The notes below the pieces were generated by a model. That model did not search any database. It was given only the letters and a program-made list of their open reading frames with translations, and was not told the origin of the DNA. DNA of 64,000 nucleotides, from NCBI GenBank assembly GCA_026874595.1, contig CM049319.1:4804601-4868600 (forward strand), given 5' to 3'. This stretch comes from Sipunculus nudus. Its lineage: Eukaryota > Annelida > Sipuncula > Golfingiida > Sipunculidae. A program made the position numbers and the translations under genes. This document shows positions 10,376 to 23,405 of the stretch, in pieces; the first letter of the stretch is position 1, and each line of letters starts with the position of its first letter.

Positions 10376-11714
10376 ACTAGGGCTGATTGTCGCATGTAAT
10401 TTTCGTGATGCAGTGTATTGCGATATGTCACGGCGTATTGCAATACGTATCGCGATATTTTCATTGCATACAATTTATAGGAAATAGGAGTGTTTTATAT
10501 ATTATACATATATAAAATATCATTATTAATAATTCATTATCAGGTTAAAATTAATGACAATTGTATGCAGATCAGTTTATTACAAACCAAAATATTGCAA
10601 TATTTTTTCCTGATGAACTATGTAAAGTACTTGTTGACAATAGCCAAAGAACCATTAAAAAAAATTCTTTAGGCCGTACATATGCGAATATCTTGGGAAT
10701 AGGAGAATTCTGGATTGTGGGGTAGCACAGAGTGTGATACATGATGTGCACAATCACAGCCCCGTACCACATCGCAGGGCTGCTTAAACAATAAAACTAT
10801 TAGCTTAACAATTGATCTTAATGCAGTTTTCATAACATGTGAGCAGAGATTATTACTAAGTTATTAAATAATTTTTACGACCGTTTTCAGGGCTTCATGT
10901 TTTTTTCGCTTTGCTGTATTGGAATAATTTTAGTATACCAATACGTCATCGAGCAGACATGCACATTTAATACGACAAAAAAATATAGTATCAGACACAT
11001 TTAACAAAATATCGAAAACTATCGATATTTGAAAACACAGGGCTGTCGGACAGTCAGCCTGTAATCCTATACATGTATATGTTTAACGGGGCTTTGACCC
11101 GTGCTTGATTAAATTCGTTGTCCGTAAGTACTTCTTGTTTTCTTGTGAGACAACATTGGTGATCTAATAATTGTTCATTTAATTTGTTCATCTGGTTCAA
11201 CGGTTTTCTATGAACTCTTTTTATTCGTAATTCTTTGAAGTGGTCAAAGCGCCGCTTGAAGTCTGATATAAAGCGTTCGAGTGTCATCTGACGCCACTCT
11301 GGATTCGAAATTGAGAACGACAACACGTCCCTCAGCTAAATTATATACTTAATAAAATTTCAGGTATTTATTCGTACTTCGTCATGTATATAAAGGACTA
11401 AAATTAAACAAAACAGTCGTTCTCTGTATGAATTGATAAATGTTTCTCTAGAAACTAATTACGTTATTAAAATTAGTAAAAATGCACAGTTAGGCCGTGG
11501 AGCCACGTAATTTGTCGCGTGTCGTAGTTGTTTTATTGTACACGAATAAGTCCGTGTACTGCGCTAAATATAGTTAAGATTCCTGCTCACGAACTAGAGG
11601 AGGGCAGCACGTTCCTCAGCTCAAATATACGCTTTCAGAATAAAACACATCACGTCACTGTCCTGGGTTGATTTCGTGCCTCGCATGTCTCTAAGCCTCT
11701 TTTACCTTGTCATA
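10376..11714. other. Non-coding, palindrome-rich AT sequence
   Basis: Near 10417-10460 several short palindromes (tattgcaata, tatcgcgata) lie close together, suggesting a decayed MITE-like repeat, but no terminal inverted repeats could be paired. There is no credible exon; the minus-strand ORF at 11054-11326 (90 codons) has no recognisable domain. Confidence 0.35.
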
Positions 11715-13682
11715 TGTTCCTCTTTGAGCCCGTCATATGTGCCTCTTTAAACTCGTCATGTGTGCCTCTTTCAGCTCGTCATGTGTTCCTCTTCGTGTCC
11801 GTAATGTGTGTTTTTATGCCCGTCATATGTGCCTCTATGATCTTGTCATATGTGCCTCTTTGATTTCGTCATATGTGCCTCTTTGAGCTCGTCATTTGTG
11901 TCTTTTTGAGCTCGTCATTTGTGTCTTTTTGAGCTCGTCATATGTGCCTCTTTGAGCTCGTCATATGTGCCTCTTTGAGCTCGTCATATGTGCCTCTTTC
12001 AGCTCGTCATGTGTGTCTTTTTGAGCTCGTCATGTGTGTCTTTTTGAGCTCGTCATGTGCCTCTTTGAGCTCGTCATAGGTGTCTTTTTGAGCTCGTCAT
12101 ATGTGTCTTTTGCGCCCGTCATATGTGCCTCTTTGAGCTCGTAATATGTGCCTCTTTGAGCTCGTCATATGTGTCTTTTTTAGCTCGTCATGTGTGTCTT
12201 TTTGAGCTCGTCATATGTCTTTTTGAGCTCGTCATGTGTGTCTTTTGAGCCCGTCATCTGTGCCTCTTTGAGTTCGTCATTTATGCCTCTTTGAGCTCGT
12301 CATATGTGCCTCTTTGAGCTTGTCATATGTGTCCTATTGAGCTCGTCATGTGTGTCTTTTGAGCTCGTCATATGTGCCACTTTGAGCTAGTCATATGTGC
12401 CTTTTTGGGCTCGACATGTGTGTCTCTCTTTGAGCTCGTCATATGTGCCTCTTTGAGCTCGTTAATGTGTCTTTTCGAGCTCGTCATGTGTGTCTTTTGA
12501 GCCCGTCATATGTGCCTTTTATAGCTCATCATGTGTGCCTTTTTGAGCTCGTCATGTGTGCCTCTTTGAGCCCGTCATGTGTGCCTCTATGAACTCGTCA
12601 TGTGTTTCTCTTTGAACTCGTCATTTGTGTCTTTTTGAGCTAGTCATGTGTTCCTCTTCGTGCTGGTTATGTGTGCCTCTTTGTGCACGTCATGTGTGCC
12701 TCTTTGAACTCTTCATGTTTCCTCTTTGAACTCGTCATGTTTTCCTCTTCGTGCCGTTTATGTATGCCTCTTTGAGCTCGTCATATGTGTCTTTTTGAGC
12801 TAGTCATGTGTCCCTCTTCGTGCTGGTTATGTGTGCCTCTTTGTGCACGTCATGTGTGCCTCTTTGAACTCGTCATGTTTTCCTCTTCGTGTCGGTTATG
12901 TTTGCCTCCTTGAGCTCGTCATATGTGTCTTTTTTAGCCCGTCATGGATGTCTTTTGAGCTTGTCACGTGTGACTCTTTGGACTCGTCATGTGTTCCTCT
13001 TCGTGCCGGTTATGTGTGTCTTTTGAGCTCGTCATATGTGCCTCTATGAGCTCGTCATGTGTGTCTTTTTGAGCTAGTCATGTGTTCTTCTTCCTGTCCG
13101 TTATGTGTGTCTTTTGAGCTCGTCATATGTGCCTCAATGAGCTCGTCATGTGTGTCGTTTTGAGTTCATCATGTGTTCCTCTTCGTTCGTGTTATGTGTG
13201 TCTTGTGATCTCGTCATATGTGCCTCTTTTAGCCCGTCATATGTGCCTCTATGAGCTCGTCATGTGTGTCGTTTTGAGTTCATCATGTGTTCCTCTTCGT
13301 TCGTGTTATGTGTGTCTTGTGATCTCGTCATATGTGCCTCTATGAGCTCGTCGTGTGTGTCTTTTTGAGCTAGTCATGTGATCCTCTTCCTGTCCATTAT
13401 GTGTGTCTTTTGAGCTCGTCATATGTGTCTTTTTGAGCACGTCAGGTGTTCCTATTCGTGCCAGTTATGTGTTTCTTTTAGCTCGTCATATGTGTCTTTT
13501 TGAGCCCGTCATGTGTGTCTTTTTGAGCTCATCATATGTGCCTCTTTGAGCCCGTCATGTGTGTCTTTTTGAGCTCATCATATGTGCCTCTTTGAGCTCG
13601 TCATGTTTCTTTTTGAGCTCGACATGTGTGTTTTTTTAGCTCGTCATATGTGCCTCTTTGAGCTCGTTATATGTCTTTTTGA
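11715..13682. repeat. 23-bp satellite array, roughly 85 units
   Basis: The consensus unit gagctcgtcatatgtgcctcttt repeats for about 2 kb. Common variants are catgtg for catatg, tgtctttt for gcctcttt, and cttcgtgccggttatgtg. Local higher-order repeats are visible: a 46-bp dimer around 13500-13590; a ~114-bp block at 13141 copied at 13255; and a ~160-bp block at 12641 copied at 12801. Most units carry an E-box-like CANNTG (CATATG or CATGTG) and a TGACG half-site on the minus strand. Two 72-codon ORFs inside it repeat CVLSSS/VPL-type peptides because 3 x 23 bp is a multiple of three; these are not genes. Confidence 0.95.
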
Positions 13683-16237
13683 TTACATAATATAGATATG
13701 ATGAATTCAAACTAACTATGCAAGGTCGTTATATTATGTTTTGCCAGAATACCTTGGCATAACAGTGACTGTTGTGTTATGTATATGTTACTTTATATAC
13801 GCGATTCATATCTTTGTGATAAGTGTAGATCTCGTTTATATTTTGAACTTTTTTTTGTAGAGATAGAGAAGACATTTTATATCTGTCATATATATGACAG
13901 TGGCGTAAACTTTCCTTCAAGGGTAGGGGGTTAATGAGGCTTAGGTTAGGGAACTTTTGTTTAAAGAAACCAACAAATACTGAAATATCCATCTCCCTAG
14001 TTATGGCATAATATGATGTGTATGATGTATGACATTCAAAATAATTTATAACCTATTTTCTTATTATTGGTCCATCAGGAGGAGAGGCAGAAATGGAACC
14101 AAAATCTGTCGTTCTAGTTGTTTATATATTCATTTACAATATAAATAACTATAAATAATTATTTATAATATTTTCTGAGAATCTGACAAACTGCCCCCTG
14201 TCAAAGATATGGGGGAATATTACCCCCGTATCGACGCCCTAGTTTTTGTTTATGTTATAAATTTGTTCTGATCTCTTTAACATACAAAATTGCAGCTGCA
14301 AACTTCAGTAAAAAACAGACCAAAATGCCGTTGACCTCTGAAGCCACTTTGCTGATTCCTCCACGCCCTGATTGTATCACGCTAATTGCATGTAAGTGGT
14401 CTTAAACGAAGCGTGCACACTGAATGGTGGCAAGTAGACAGTGATCAGGGCATAATAAGTACCGCCAAGTGTGTATACGTACATGCGCACTAGAGCGGAA
14501 AGACCGGTATCGTCTGCTGATGAAAAGTTCACATTGATTATATACTTATAGGTAAGTCAGTCTTGACGTATATGTATATAATTATGTATCGTTCCTGACA
14601 ACAGCTTTTGTTTATAAATGTGCAAGGCATGAACATATAATGATACTTAAGCAGTTATTAATGCTTACCTTCGCCGAGTGTGTGTGATAGTGTGTATGTG
14701 TGTGCGTGTTTGTGTGTACTCTGGCAGTATGTAGGACCAGTGATGTGGTTTTTGACATGCTATCGTTAAATATATTGAAATTACGGTAAAACTAGCAACT
14801 TTAAAATGAATAGGTGTGAAAATCCTATGATACCAACAACATGCAGTTATAGTCTATAGGATATATTTAGTAGTACATTCATGTGAACACGTGGCAAGTC
14901 ACCCGCACCCCTCCCCGTCAGTTAAATGTGGCTCCTTGTGAGTTATAGTCTATTTCACAAAGGGGTGTCCACCGCTTGTTGGAGTTTTTGTTGTACAGAG
15001 TTATTTTGTATAATAAATGACATGCGAGTAAAATCATCACTTTATAAGGGGAAATCATTATTTAACAAATCATTTGAGTGAAACGATTTAATATGTAAGA
15101 ATTCTGTTCCGTCATGGGGTGTTCACTATTGACTGACGCGACGGGGACAAAGGCGGCTTTTTAAAGATGTTGATTGTTTTTAGCGGTACTTGGTGCCATA
15201 AATATTCATAAAAGACATCTTCCTGTAAGAGACAATTTTAAGTGCCGTCACTACAAATTCAGAAGAAATATAAGAATTTCATAAATATATCTAAAAAAAA
15301 ATAGACACCCTTAATTAGTTCAGACCTAATGTGTAATTTAGGAAGCCAAAATATTATTTCGATAATTAAATATAACACATTATTCGTGATGTGGTCCACA
15401 AAGGCTATGTCAGATTTAAGGAGAAATATCTTAACAATATTAAAAACCAACACGTAATGTCTCCTGTCGATAATTGAATATAACACATTATCCGCCATGT
15501 GGTCCACAAAAGTTATGTTAGATTTAGGGAGAGATATCTTGCAGATTACACTTCACAGGATCTGACTCACAAGCGTACGACTCGGCTGGTAAGGGAAATC
15601 GTAGGTATTGAAATAAAATATGCCTACAATGTATACTGGGAATTCGAAATACACCGGCGGCGTAGGTATTAATGTAGGGAAGAGGGTAATGTATGCCTTT
15701 CAAAAACGTTGGATAAGATTGCTTCAAAGCAAATTTGATTAAAATGGGTCTTTTGTAGTAAGGACTTCACGGAATAAGAAGTATTTTTAAGAATGTGTAT
15801 GTGAAATGTAACCAGTGTTTCCTTGGAATGTAAATAAACAATGAATTAAAGTTTGACAGTTGGGACAAGTAGTCCCTATCATCCCCACAATGCCCAGCTG
15901 GAAGAGGTCCGTTTTGATGAGAAATGACCTCTGGCGAAGGGTGCAACCTGCTCTGTAATTGATCTTTCTGGTGAATAGGTCTCTCCTTAACTAATGCTGA
16001 GCAATGGTGGTTCGAACAGATTTTACTCTTAAAATTGTTGAAAGATAACATGGCTGAAATTGGAACCTCAACTGTAATGCGTATTGTTCAATGTTAAACA
16101 TGTCCCTGATCTTTATAATCTAAATTTTCCGAAAATTTGTATCATAAAAATGAACTGAGCCAGCTATGTATTTAAAGGCACATGGACATATGTTATTTCA
16201 CCGTTATTTCCACAATATATATGTAACTTTATTTCAG
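13683..16237. other. Non-coding spacer between satellite and copy B
   Basis: No exon recognised. It holds a short GT-rich stretch near 14690-14720 and the duplicated block at 15359-15540. A 5'-UTR exon and promoter for copy B should lie here or further upstream, but none is recognisable. Confidence 0.4.
15359..15540. repeat. Diverged two-copy tandem duplication, ~108-bp period
   Basis: A block of about 75 bp at 15359-15432 (tcgataattaaatataacac...) recurs at 15467-15540 with scattered substitutions. Both copies share 'atgtggtccacaaa' and 'gagatatctt'-like endings. The period is about 108 bp. The 82-codon minus-strand ORF over it repeats the same peptide twice and is explained by the duplication. 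Confidence 0.75.
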
Positions 16238-16301
16238 AGCAACCCAAGCACCCTCGTAGACAGGAGATGTACAGTGTGTCTTCAGTATATAAAGACCACA
16301 A
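16238..16301 (+). other. 5'-UTR portion of copy B first coding exon, with splice acceptor
   Basis: Acceptor ctttatttcag (AG at 16236-16237) is followed by a 64-nt leader, the same length as in copy A. An upstream ATG at 16267 is out of frame with the main start and its short reading frame runs past the start codon, so it could damp translation. Confidence 0.55.
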
Positions 16302-17248
16302 ATGTCATACCGATTTAAGGTACACTTTATAATTGCTCTTATCCTGGGGACCTTTGGTATAATCCTGTATTATGTGAGGGGAATATATCTGCCAGACAGT
16401 TCACAGTTAAAAAATGTAGATCTTTATTCAACCCCATTGGTATACAGCGCCAGGTCACCACCAGTAGTACCATTAGACTTTCTGCCGGGAGGGGTATCAG
16501 GAACGGATAACCGGATCCGGAAACAGCTGTCTCTGGAGCCACGTGTGCAAAATTCAAGCTCTAGGCCGAAAGTTATTCTTGATTTAACCACTAACTATTT
16601 TCCTGAAGGTCAAACACCGTTTCTTGAAAAGAAGTGTCCGGTTAATACATGTACCAGGCTAACGTGGAGTGACATCGAAAAGAACCCGGATTTAACTATA
16701 GATGCGGTTCTGGTCTTGTCTGTTAAGGAGCTGCCGAGAGCTGTGTACCCCAAACAGCCAGGGACAATATGGATTTTCTTTAGTTTGGAATCGCCTTTAA
16801 ACACCGCCAGCTTATCCTGGTTGAATAACTTGGTGAACTGGACTGCCACCTATCGGGCGGATTCTACAATCGTGGTTCCATATTGGCAATACGAACACGG
16901 CTTGAAAACAAACCCGGATGGTGATTATATGAAGACGTCAAAGGGGGTCAATGAGGTTAACGCAAATATTAAAAAGTATCCAGTCAGAAATTATGCAGCA
17001 GGAAAGACTAAATTAGTGGCCTGGTTCGTGTCCAACTGTGATGACAAATCAGGAAGACTAATGTACGCAAGACAATTAAACAAACAAATCCAAGTTGATA
17101 TCTACGGGACGTGTGGACCGTTAGAATGTTCCCGGCGTCTTATGGATTCTTGCCTGGATACCCTGAAAAGAGATTACAAATTTTACCTGGCATTTGAAAA
17201 CTCCAGATGTAAAGACTACATCACGGAGAAGATAATTCACGCTCTCAT
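16302..17248 (+). CDS. Alpha-1,3-fucosyltransferase copy B (GT10), coding exon 1
   Basis: Encodes residues 1-315 plus two bases of codon 316. Layout matches copy A: a signal anchor at about residues 8-25 (HFIIALILG...), a short stem, then the GT10 N-terminal lobe beginning near VPLDFLPGG. FSLESP follows, then N179-W-T-A-T-Y-R..DS, and the donor motif FENSRCKDYITEK at about 298-310. The canonical Asp and the catalytic-pocket Glu-Lys pair are intact. Compared with copy A it carries an insertion of several residues after the PYWQYE segment. The donor is AT|GTAAGT, phase 2, interrupting a Met codon. With exon 2 the protein is about 423 residues, near the usual size of animal FUTs. It is head-to-tail with copy A about 7.4 kb upstream, so probably a tandem duplicate. 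Likely a type II Golgi enzyme; acceptor unknown. Confidence 0.93.
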
Positions 17249-18570
17249 GTAAGTCTTCAACTTGTATCAATATCAGCAAATTCAGTGTTTCTCATTTTTG
17301 GCCCGTTTACCCGTGAAATGTGGATGGCACAATGAAAGCCAAGAAATTTCAACTTAAATGAAAACATAAAATGCCATTTTAATTACGATATAGTTATCAC
17401 TTGAATAGGGATTCTTTCAATGGTGACCACTGAAGCATAGTAACCCTGTGATGTCCCAAAGATCAGCTTTGATGTAACAAAATCTTTTCACTGTCCGAAG
17501 GGCTCTTCAAATATACTTGACACTGTTCCATTTAGAAAATTTCCAATAGGTTATGTAACATAATAAGCCATTATCAAATTTAACGGAGTCTAAGAGCATA
17601 TGCGACACTTTTACGACAACCTTAACATATGGCGTGTACGTTTTACTGTTTTTACGTTGCGCAATATAGTTTCGGGTTATACTTCAGATATTTGTATATT
17701 AATTTTGGTTTGAATATGGTTTTTCGGACACCATAACGTACAAATACGCTCTGACTGTTATACGTTCTCCTTTAGGAGCAACTTCAGCCAATGTTCTCAT
17801 GACTTAAGCAGTTAGCAATGACAATGGACCAGGCCACATTTTCACTTTATTTAACTTAAATGTCGTAAAATGCAATTTCTTGTCCTCTCTTTTGCTTATA
17901 ATGAATAAAGATGCGGTTACATTGATTGTAACAGGTCACGCTTCCGTGGGTCACGTTTTATTCACGGAGATAAATTCGGCCTTGATAACGTAAAAAAAGT
18001 CCGGGACAAGAATTAGAACTGATTTTGCTATGCATATTACAAACATATTTGCATAAAATGTAAACAAAAAATGAAGAATCTCTTCTGAAAAATTTATAAC
18101 TGTAAAAAAAATTGAATGGCCTCTTCTGAAAACTTTGAAATATTAGATCTGGATAACGTAAGCATTGTTGTTTTAAATTGAATGCATATATTAATTACAT
18201 AAAAAAAACTTCAAAATATCAATATCCAATCAGCGTCTGTAATGGGCGTTGGTTTATTCATGAAATGAACGGCACAATAACAGGCAAAACACACAAACTT
18301 CTTCCCCAGATAGCAGATTGTCCCATCAAGTTCCATCAAGCGACTTCCGGAAACAACATTCTTTTTAAAATGCTCCCTTTAATATAATATTTTTTGTTAG
18401 AAGATCTAAAACTAAATTATTGGCAAGGCCATCATAAGACGGACAATATTTTATGTTTATATTATGTTTATAACTTTATTTTCTATTTAAACACATTTTT
18501 ATTTTTGTTAAGATAATGTCTGACACATTTTCCTTTTGAGGTCGAGTAAATGAATGTTTATTTCCTCCAG
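17249..18570 (+). other. Intron of fucosyltransferase copy B
   Basis: GTAAGT donor and tttcctccag acceptor, same position and phase as in copies A and C. The interior has no recognisable repeat or exon; the ORF at 18178-18387 is short and featureless. Confidence 0.85.
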
Positions 18571-18895
18571 GCACGACGTGGTTCCGATTGTCCTTGGCGC
18601 TCCCAAGGAGGACTATGAACGCATGGCGCCACCTGGTTCCTTTATCCACGTGGACGACTTCCGGTCACCGGAACAACTGGCTCAGTACCTTCAGTATCTG
18701 TCTAAAAACGATACTGCCTACAACCAGTACTTCCTATGGAAGGGACACGGGGAGTTCGTGGACAACAAGTTTATGTGCAGGATCTGTGCTTTACTGCACC
18801 AACCTCTGCCGGCAATGTGGTACGAAGATATGGACGCTTGGTGGAGGGGAAAAGATTCAAGTATCTGTGATTTAAGTGAAGCCAATATTGACTAG
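18571..18895 (+). CDS. Alpha-1,3-fucosyltransferase copy B (GT10), coding exon 2
   Basis: Encodes the C-terminal lobe from the split Met codon: H-D-V-V-P-I-V-L-G-A-P, then YERMAPPGSFIHVDDF, FLWKGHGEF and the MCRICALL cysteine pair, ending at TAG 18893-18895. Over roughly 235 nt from the DYERM segment to AWW, I count about 25 differences from copy A exon 2. That is far fewer per base than in exon 1. The ATG at 18554 that lengthens the open frame lies in the intron and is not a start. Confidence 0.92.
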
Positions 18896-18930
18896 TTAAG
18901 TATTTAGTGACAAAGTAGGTAATGTAATAG

Positions 18931-18936
18931 AATAAA
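18931..18936 (+). terminator. AATAAA polyadenylation signal of copy B
   Basis: Canonical hexamer about 36 nt after the stop codon, giving a short 3' UTR like the one suggested for copy A. Confidence 0.55.
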
Positions 18937-21900
18937 CCATTTCGGGTACCCTTTCAGAAAATGTGGCGCATTTGGATGTGACCAAAATAGAATAAGTTTC
19001 TCCATATCCATTAGACGTCTGTTCATTTTCATACGTTTGATTAAATACACGTTTAACGTTTTCGAACATTTATATGAAAACGGGGGAAAGCTATTGTGAT
19101 AATCGAAATCATTTTTTGACGTTTGGTTCTCGCTGTCCGAGTATTCCTTCAAACTTGCAAAATTCTGGCTGTAGGACGGGGAGAATAAATCCTCTGGGAC
19201 TCTTCAAAATTTTGGCTTGAAGGTTCCGGACTCTTCAATTTTCCTTTCTAATTTACTAAACTTCACTCAAAGAGTTTTCAAATAAAGGAGAAAGAAAACA
19301 AATAGATAAATTCATCCAAATCACTCTGTGTGGAATACTTAATATCAATTACACACTTATGTGGTTGTGCCTTCAAATTATTTGAAACACTAGTGGCGGA
19401 GGACTGCGCTCTCGGAGTGTTGTTTTAAAATTCTTGTTTTGAGGAATGTACATTACAGTTCTGGTTTTGGTAAACTTCAGTCGACTTTCAATAACCTACT
19501 GCCACCAATCAGCGTTGTCGTACACTTCAGCGCGCACGCAAATTGACTGCGTGTGCATTTAGAGCTGCTTGGGACGATACTTGCGGTATCTGATAATTTA
19601 TATAATTATAGCTCCCCGAAAACCGGTACACCCCGGTGTCTGGCTCACGACGAAATCTGAATATCAACTGTAATAAAATGAATGTTATTTTATGAAGCAT
19701 GTCAAACGTGTAGTTTTTTAACGTTATGCGAAAAATAATGTTAGGATAACTCTCTGAATATCCTTTGTTTTTGCTATGTTCCCGCCTGTAAATATGAATT
19801 AGTTAAAAATGCGACCAAAAGACACACATAGTACTGTTTTTGATAACCAATTACATAATTACATTTGTAAAACAGATTCTTTAATTCATCAAAAAGTCAG
19901 TTCATTGCGATTCAGTCTGAAGTGAACCACAAATGAGAGGATTTGATAATATTTTGAAAATTCAATTTAAAATTGAAGACTATCCAATGTATAGACCAGT
20001 TGAAAGCACCCGGTATGACCAGATGATCACTTTCAATATTTGCGTGGTCAGAAAAGAATCTTTAGAGCCCAGTAATCGTTTGAAAGTGAAGAATAGAAGT
20101 CCGGCTTGTTGTAAGAATAACTTGTAAATATTTTTATTCCTGACTCATTACACGAAAGGAACCTTTTAAATTACTTGTATCAAATTATGAACCAGTGAAG
20201 TGAGTCATCAATCAAATCCTGATGCTTTCATCGAGATTCGAATTGTTTAGTCCCAGATAATTCAGTAGTACAGTATCTGCCACTTCAGTTACTTCTTATC
20301 ATAATAAAATAAATGCATATTTCTCATTATATCCTATCCTGTCTTTATATGGAATGTTTAAAATTCTCCATTTAAATTTTACAATATTACACTAGACATA
20401 TTTCTGTGTCTATGACATAATACTGACTACCGATCGCCACTATCCCACCAATTGTGATATAAACATTTAATTTAAAAAATGGTGATATAAAACTTTAATT
20501 TTAACATGTTAACCTTCAATTTTCATGCACATGTACATGTACTTATGAAACTGTTCTTTTGTTTTTATAAAAATAAATCAGCTGGACGCAAGTGATGCTC
20601 TTGTTATAACCGAACTAATTTCGTTTAAGAAAAAGAAAAAGAAATTCAGTATTTTTAGTTATTAAGACAATCAAATGAACAACTTCGTCGGACACACGGG
20701 ATTTTTATTCGCATATACATTTATTCTAGGCTAGGCAAATGTTCACCAGTCCTCCTGTACTGCATTATTATGCTTGCCATGCCGAGGAACATCATTGAAA
20801 AAATACAGACTGGCGTTACACAGTTGTGTCTGCAGTGACCAGTTAGCCTACACGTATGCGGTGTAATGGTAAAATGGTATGAGGTACAAAATAACCATAG
20901 AAATGCTAATTATATACGTTGAGAAACCTAACGCCCATATTGCACAAAGAGGTTCCAGTCTAGTGCAGGTTGCAAATTATCATGGCGACTTCTTAATTCT
21001 CTTGGTTAAAACAAGGCTCAAATGAAAAATCGGCAGTGTGTAGGACACTTGCAAGCGCATTAACATTACATCGGTGTTATCAGTTGTTACCACCACAAAG
21101 TTTCATACAAAGACCAAAGACAACTAAAATTGGAAGTATGACCTGTGACTGTTGCTGATGAAGGTACTTATATGATTCAAAAGAGGGACCTTATTTGGAA
21201 TAACACGTGTTTTTTTTAGGTAAGGTTGAACTCAAGACTCCCATGTGGAGCAGCGGAGCGAATAGGAATAAAGCGTCTTGGGACGAGACAAACTCTGACA
21301 CAACATTGTATTCTATTAGTCTTGTTAGATCCTAAAAAGGGGCTTTGTATCAACTTTATCCAAATTTCAAGACTAAATATAGCGAAGTCATTCTCAAGGC
21401 AAATAATAAACGATTAACTGTGCGGAAACATGCACGGCTATATACCTATTAAATATGAGATCATACAAAACATCAACTCATTAATCATTTGTCATTTGTC
21501 AGTTTTTTCCATGCCACTCAATCTCCTGTCCAAGGCCCCGCGGCTTCTCATGAATATTAATAATACCCTGCGACCTCATGAATATTTAAAGCACCATGTA
21601 ACCATAGATGGCCTTTTGGGATACTTGCCGAATTATTTTAATTTGTGAATATTATCAAAGAGGACATTCTGGATAATCAACGGTTCCTCAAGAGACAAAA
21701 CAAATCTATGGTACTTAAAATTTTGAATTAGTAAATACGAGTGCATCCGAATACTACCAGAATGGTCCAGGTGGTCATGTAAACCCTTTTCACCAAGTGT
21801 TTCAAGGAATATTGACTGAGAACAGCTCAAGGATGACATCAAGACTGGCGTGTTTGAAAATAACTTTACCATCTCATATTTTATATCCTGAAAATTTGGT

Positions 21901-23333
21901 ATCGACTGCGGCAAATATGCTCCTACAGAGAACTTAAGGTATTCGACGTATACAATATGTTGAGGCAAACAAGAAATGCGTTATAAGGATAACAGTAAGG
22001 AAACAATATACTTTTGACTAAAAACAGACCTATGGGCGCAGTTTGGCGTGGGACGGAAGGGGCATGTTGAGTGACATCCCCAATTAGATGAACAACATTT
22101 TGTCATAAAAATAGGCGCTTATTGCAATCCGTGTAGATACGAGTTATTTACAAAACAAACAGAGTGTTTCAGTGTTGTTCGAATATCTATGGACTGTAGT
22201 GTTTCAGAAATGAATGAAATACTAAAATTTCAGTGATCTGATATGATTCAATTGTTTCCACGAATACGTGCGACCCAGTCATAAAACGCTCAAATTAAAC
22301 AATTAATACAGGTTTTATAGATTAGAAATTTCAGGACAAACGTCTTACTTCTTGTTTCTGAAGCGAAACTGTTATTTTATACCCAAATTGCTTTCATACT
22401 TATTATATTTTGAATGATAATTAAAAAAATTTTTCTCAGCCATGAGGAGGACACCTTCCCACGGGCAACCCCTCGGCCAAAACACAGCCTCGCTTCCCTG
22501 AAAATATTTGCCTCGCGAAGAATTCGGTTCTGGATCTAACACAGATAACAGCATTATATCATTTAACAAAATTGTGTTACTCGAGGAGGGGTTAAATATA
22601 TACCCAGTTTCAAGGACCTGTGTATATTTGTGCATGTGTGTTTATATCCTGTTTAAAACTGCGAGGAGCAATTATGCATGTGACAATCCATGGATACACA
22701 TACCATATTGTCATTTTCAAGCAAAATGTCGAGTGACTCCAGGGAAGCCGGTAGATTTCACTCTATTGCGTAAATGTTAGTATGAACACCAAGTTTTACC
22801 TTGTATAAATCATATTGTCTCAGCTATTAATGTCGCTTCTAGAGGTAAGTTTAGGTCGATCATGAAGGGGTCAACTGCAAATTTGGTGGAAATTTGCATT
22901 ACGAGAACGCCTTTCTTCTTGTTGAAGAGAAATAACATTCCTGTGAGCATGGGATTTATATTTATAAAACATTATACAGGGTAAGCTTAGATCATTTTAT
23001 GGACAAGAGAACGAAATCGCACGCCTCTAGAAGGAACTTACGCACATGGTTATGAAATTTTACAAAAATTATATATGTGAACCGGCAGGGTCACATTACA
23101 TCAGTCTTGCTTTCAGGGGCGTGTTGCCAAGCAGTACATGCAGGGCTCGCTTCTGATGAGACAAAAATATAGGAATTCATAAGAATTTACAAACAAAATA
23201 CGTGGAAAATATGGAGTGATCACCCCAGAACCGTGTCCGACAAAGAGCTGAAGGTTTAAAAAAAAAAACCAGGTCTATATAACAATAACTGTAAACAATT
23301 ACGATAAATATTTTGTGATGTTATAAAGGGATA
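18937..23333. other. Non-coding spacer between copy B and the LINE
   Basis: No exon recognised. At about 19392-19425 lies the fragment tggcggaggactgcgctctcggagtg, one end of the dispersed repeat also present near 37800, 54270 and 59095. ORFs of 64-113 codons (for example 21633-21968 minus) have no recognisable domain. A weak direct repeat (ggtaag-ttag-tc-at) lies at 22850 and 22980. Confidence 0.4.
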
Positions 23334-23405
23334 TTGTTTATCTTCTCTTGGAGAAAATTTTGGTGTTGTATTTTTTACTTATCTTGGAAAATTTCTAATC
23401 TAAAC

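Noticed and set aside
10376-11045. MITE with paired agggctg ends
   Set aside because: The agggctg motifs near both edges are in the same orientation, not inverted, so no terminal inverted repeat can be shown.
12831-13345. Two 72-codon ORFs encoding Cys/Val/Leu/Ser-rich repeats
   Set aside because: They lie wholly in the 23-bp satellite; three units make 69 bp, which keeps a frame open by chance.
18554-18570. ATG at 18554 as the start of a separate short gene
   Set aside because: It lies in the intron just before the cctccag acceptor of copy B exon 2; the same applies to the ATG at 31975 for copy C.
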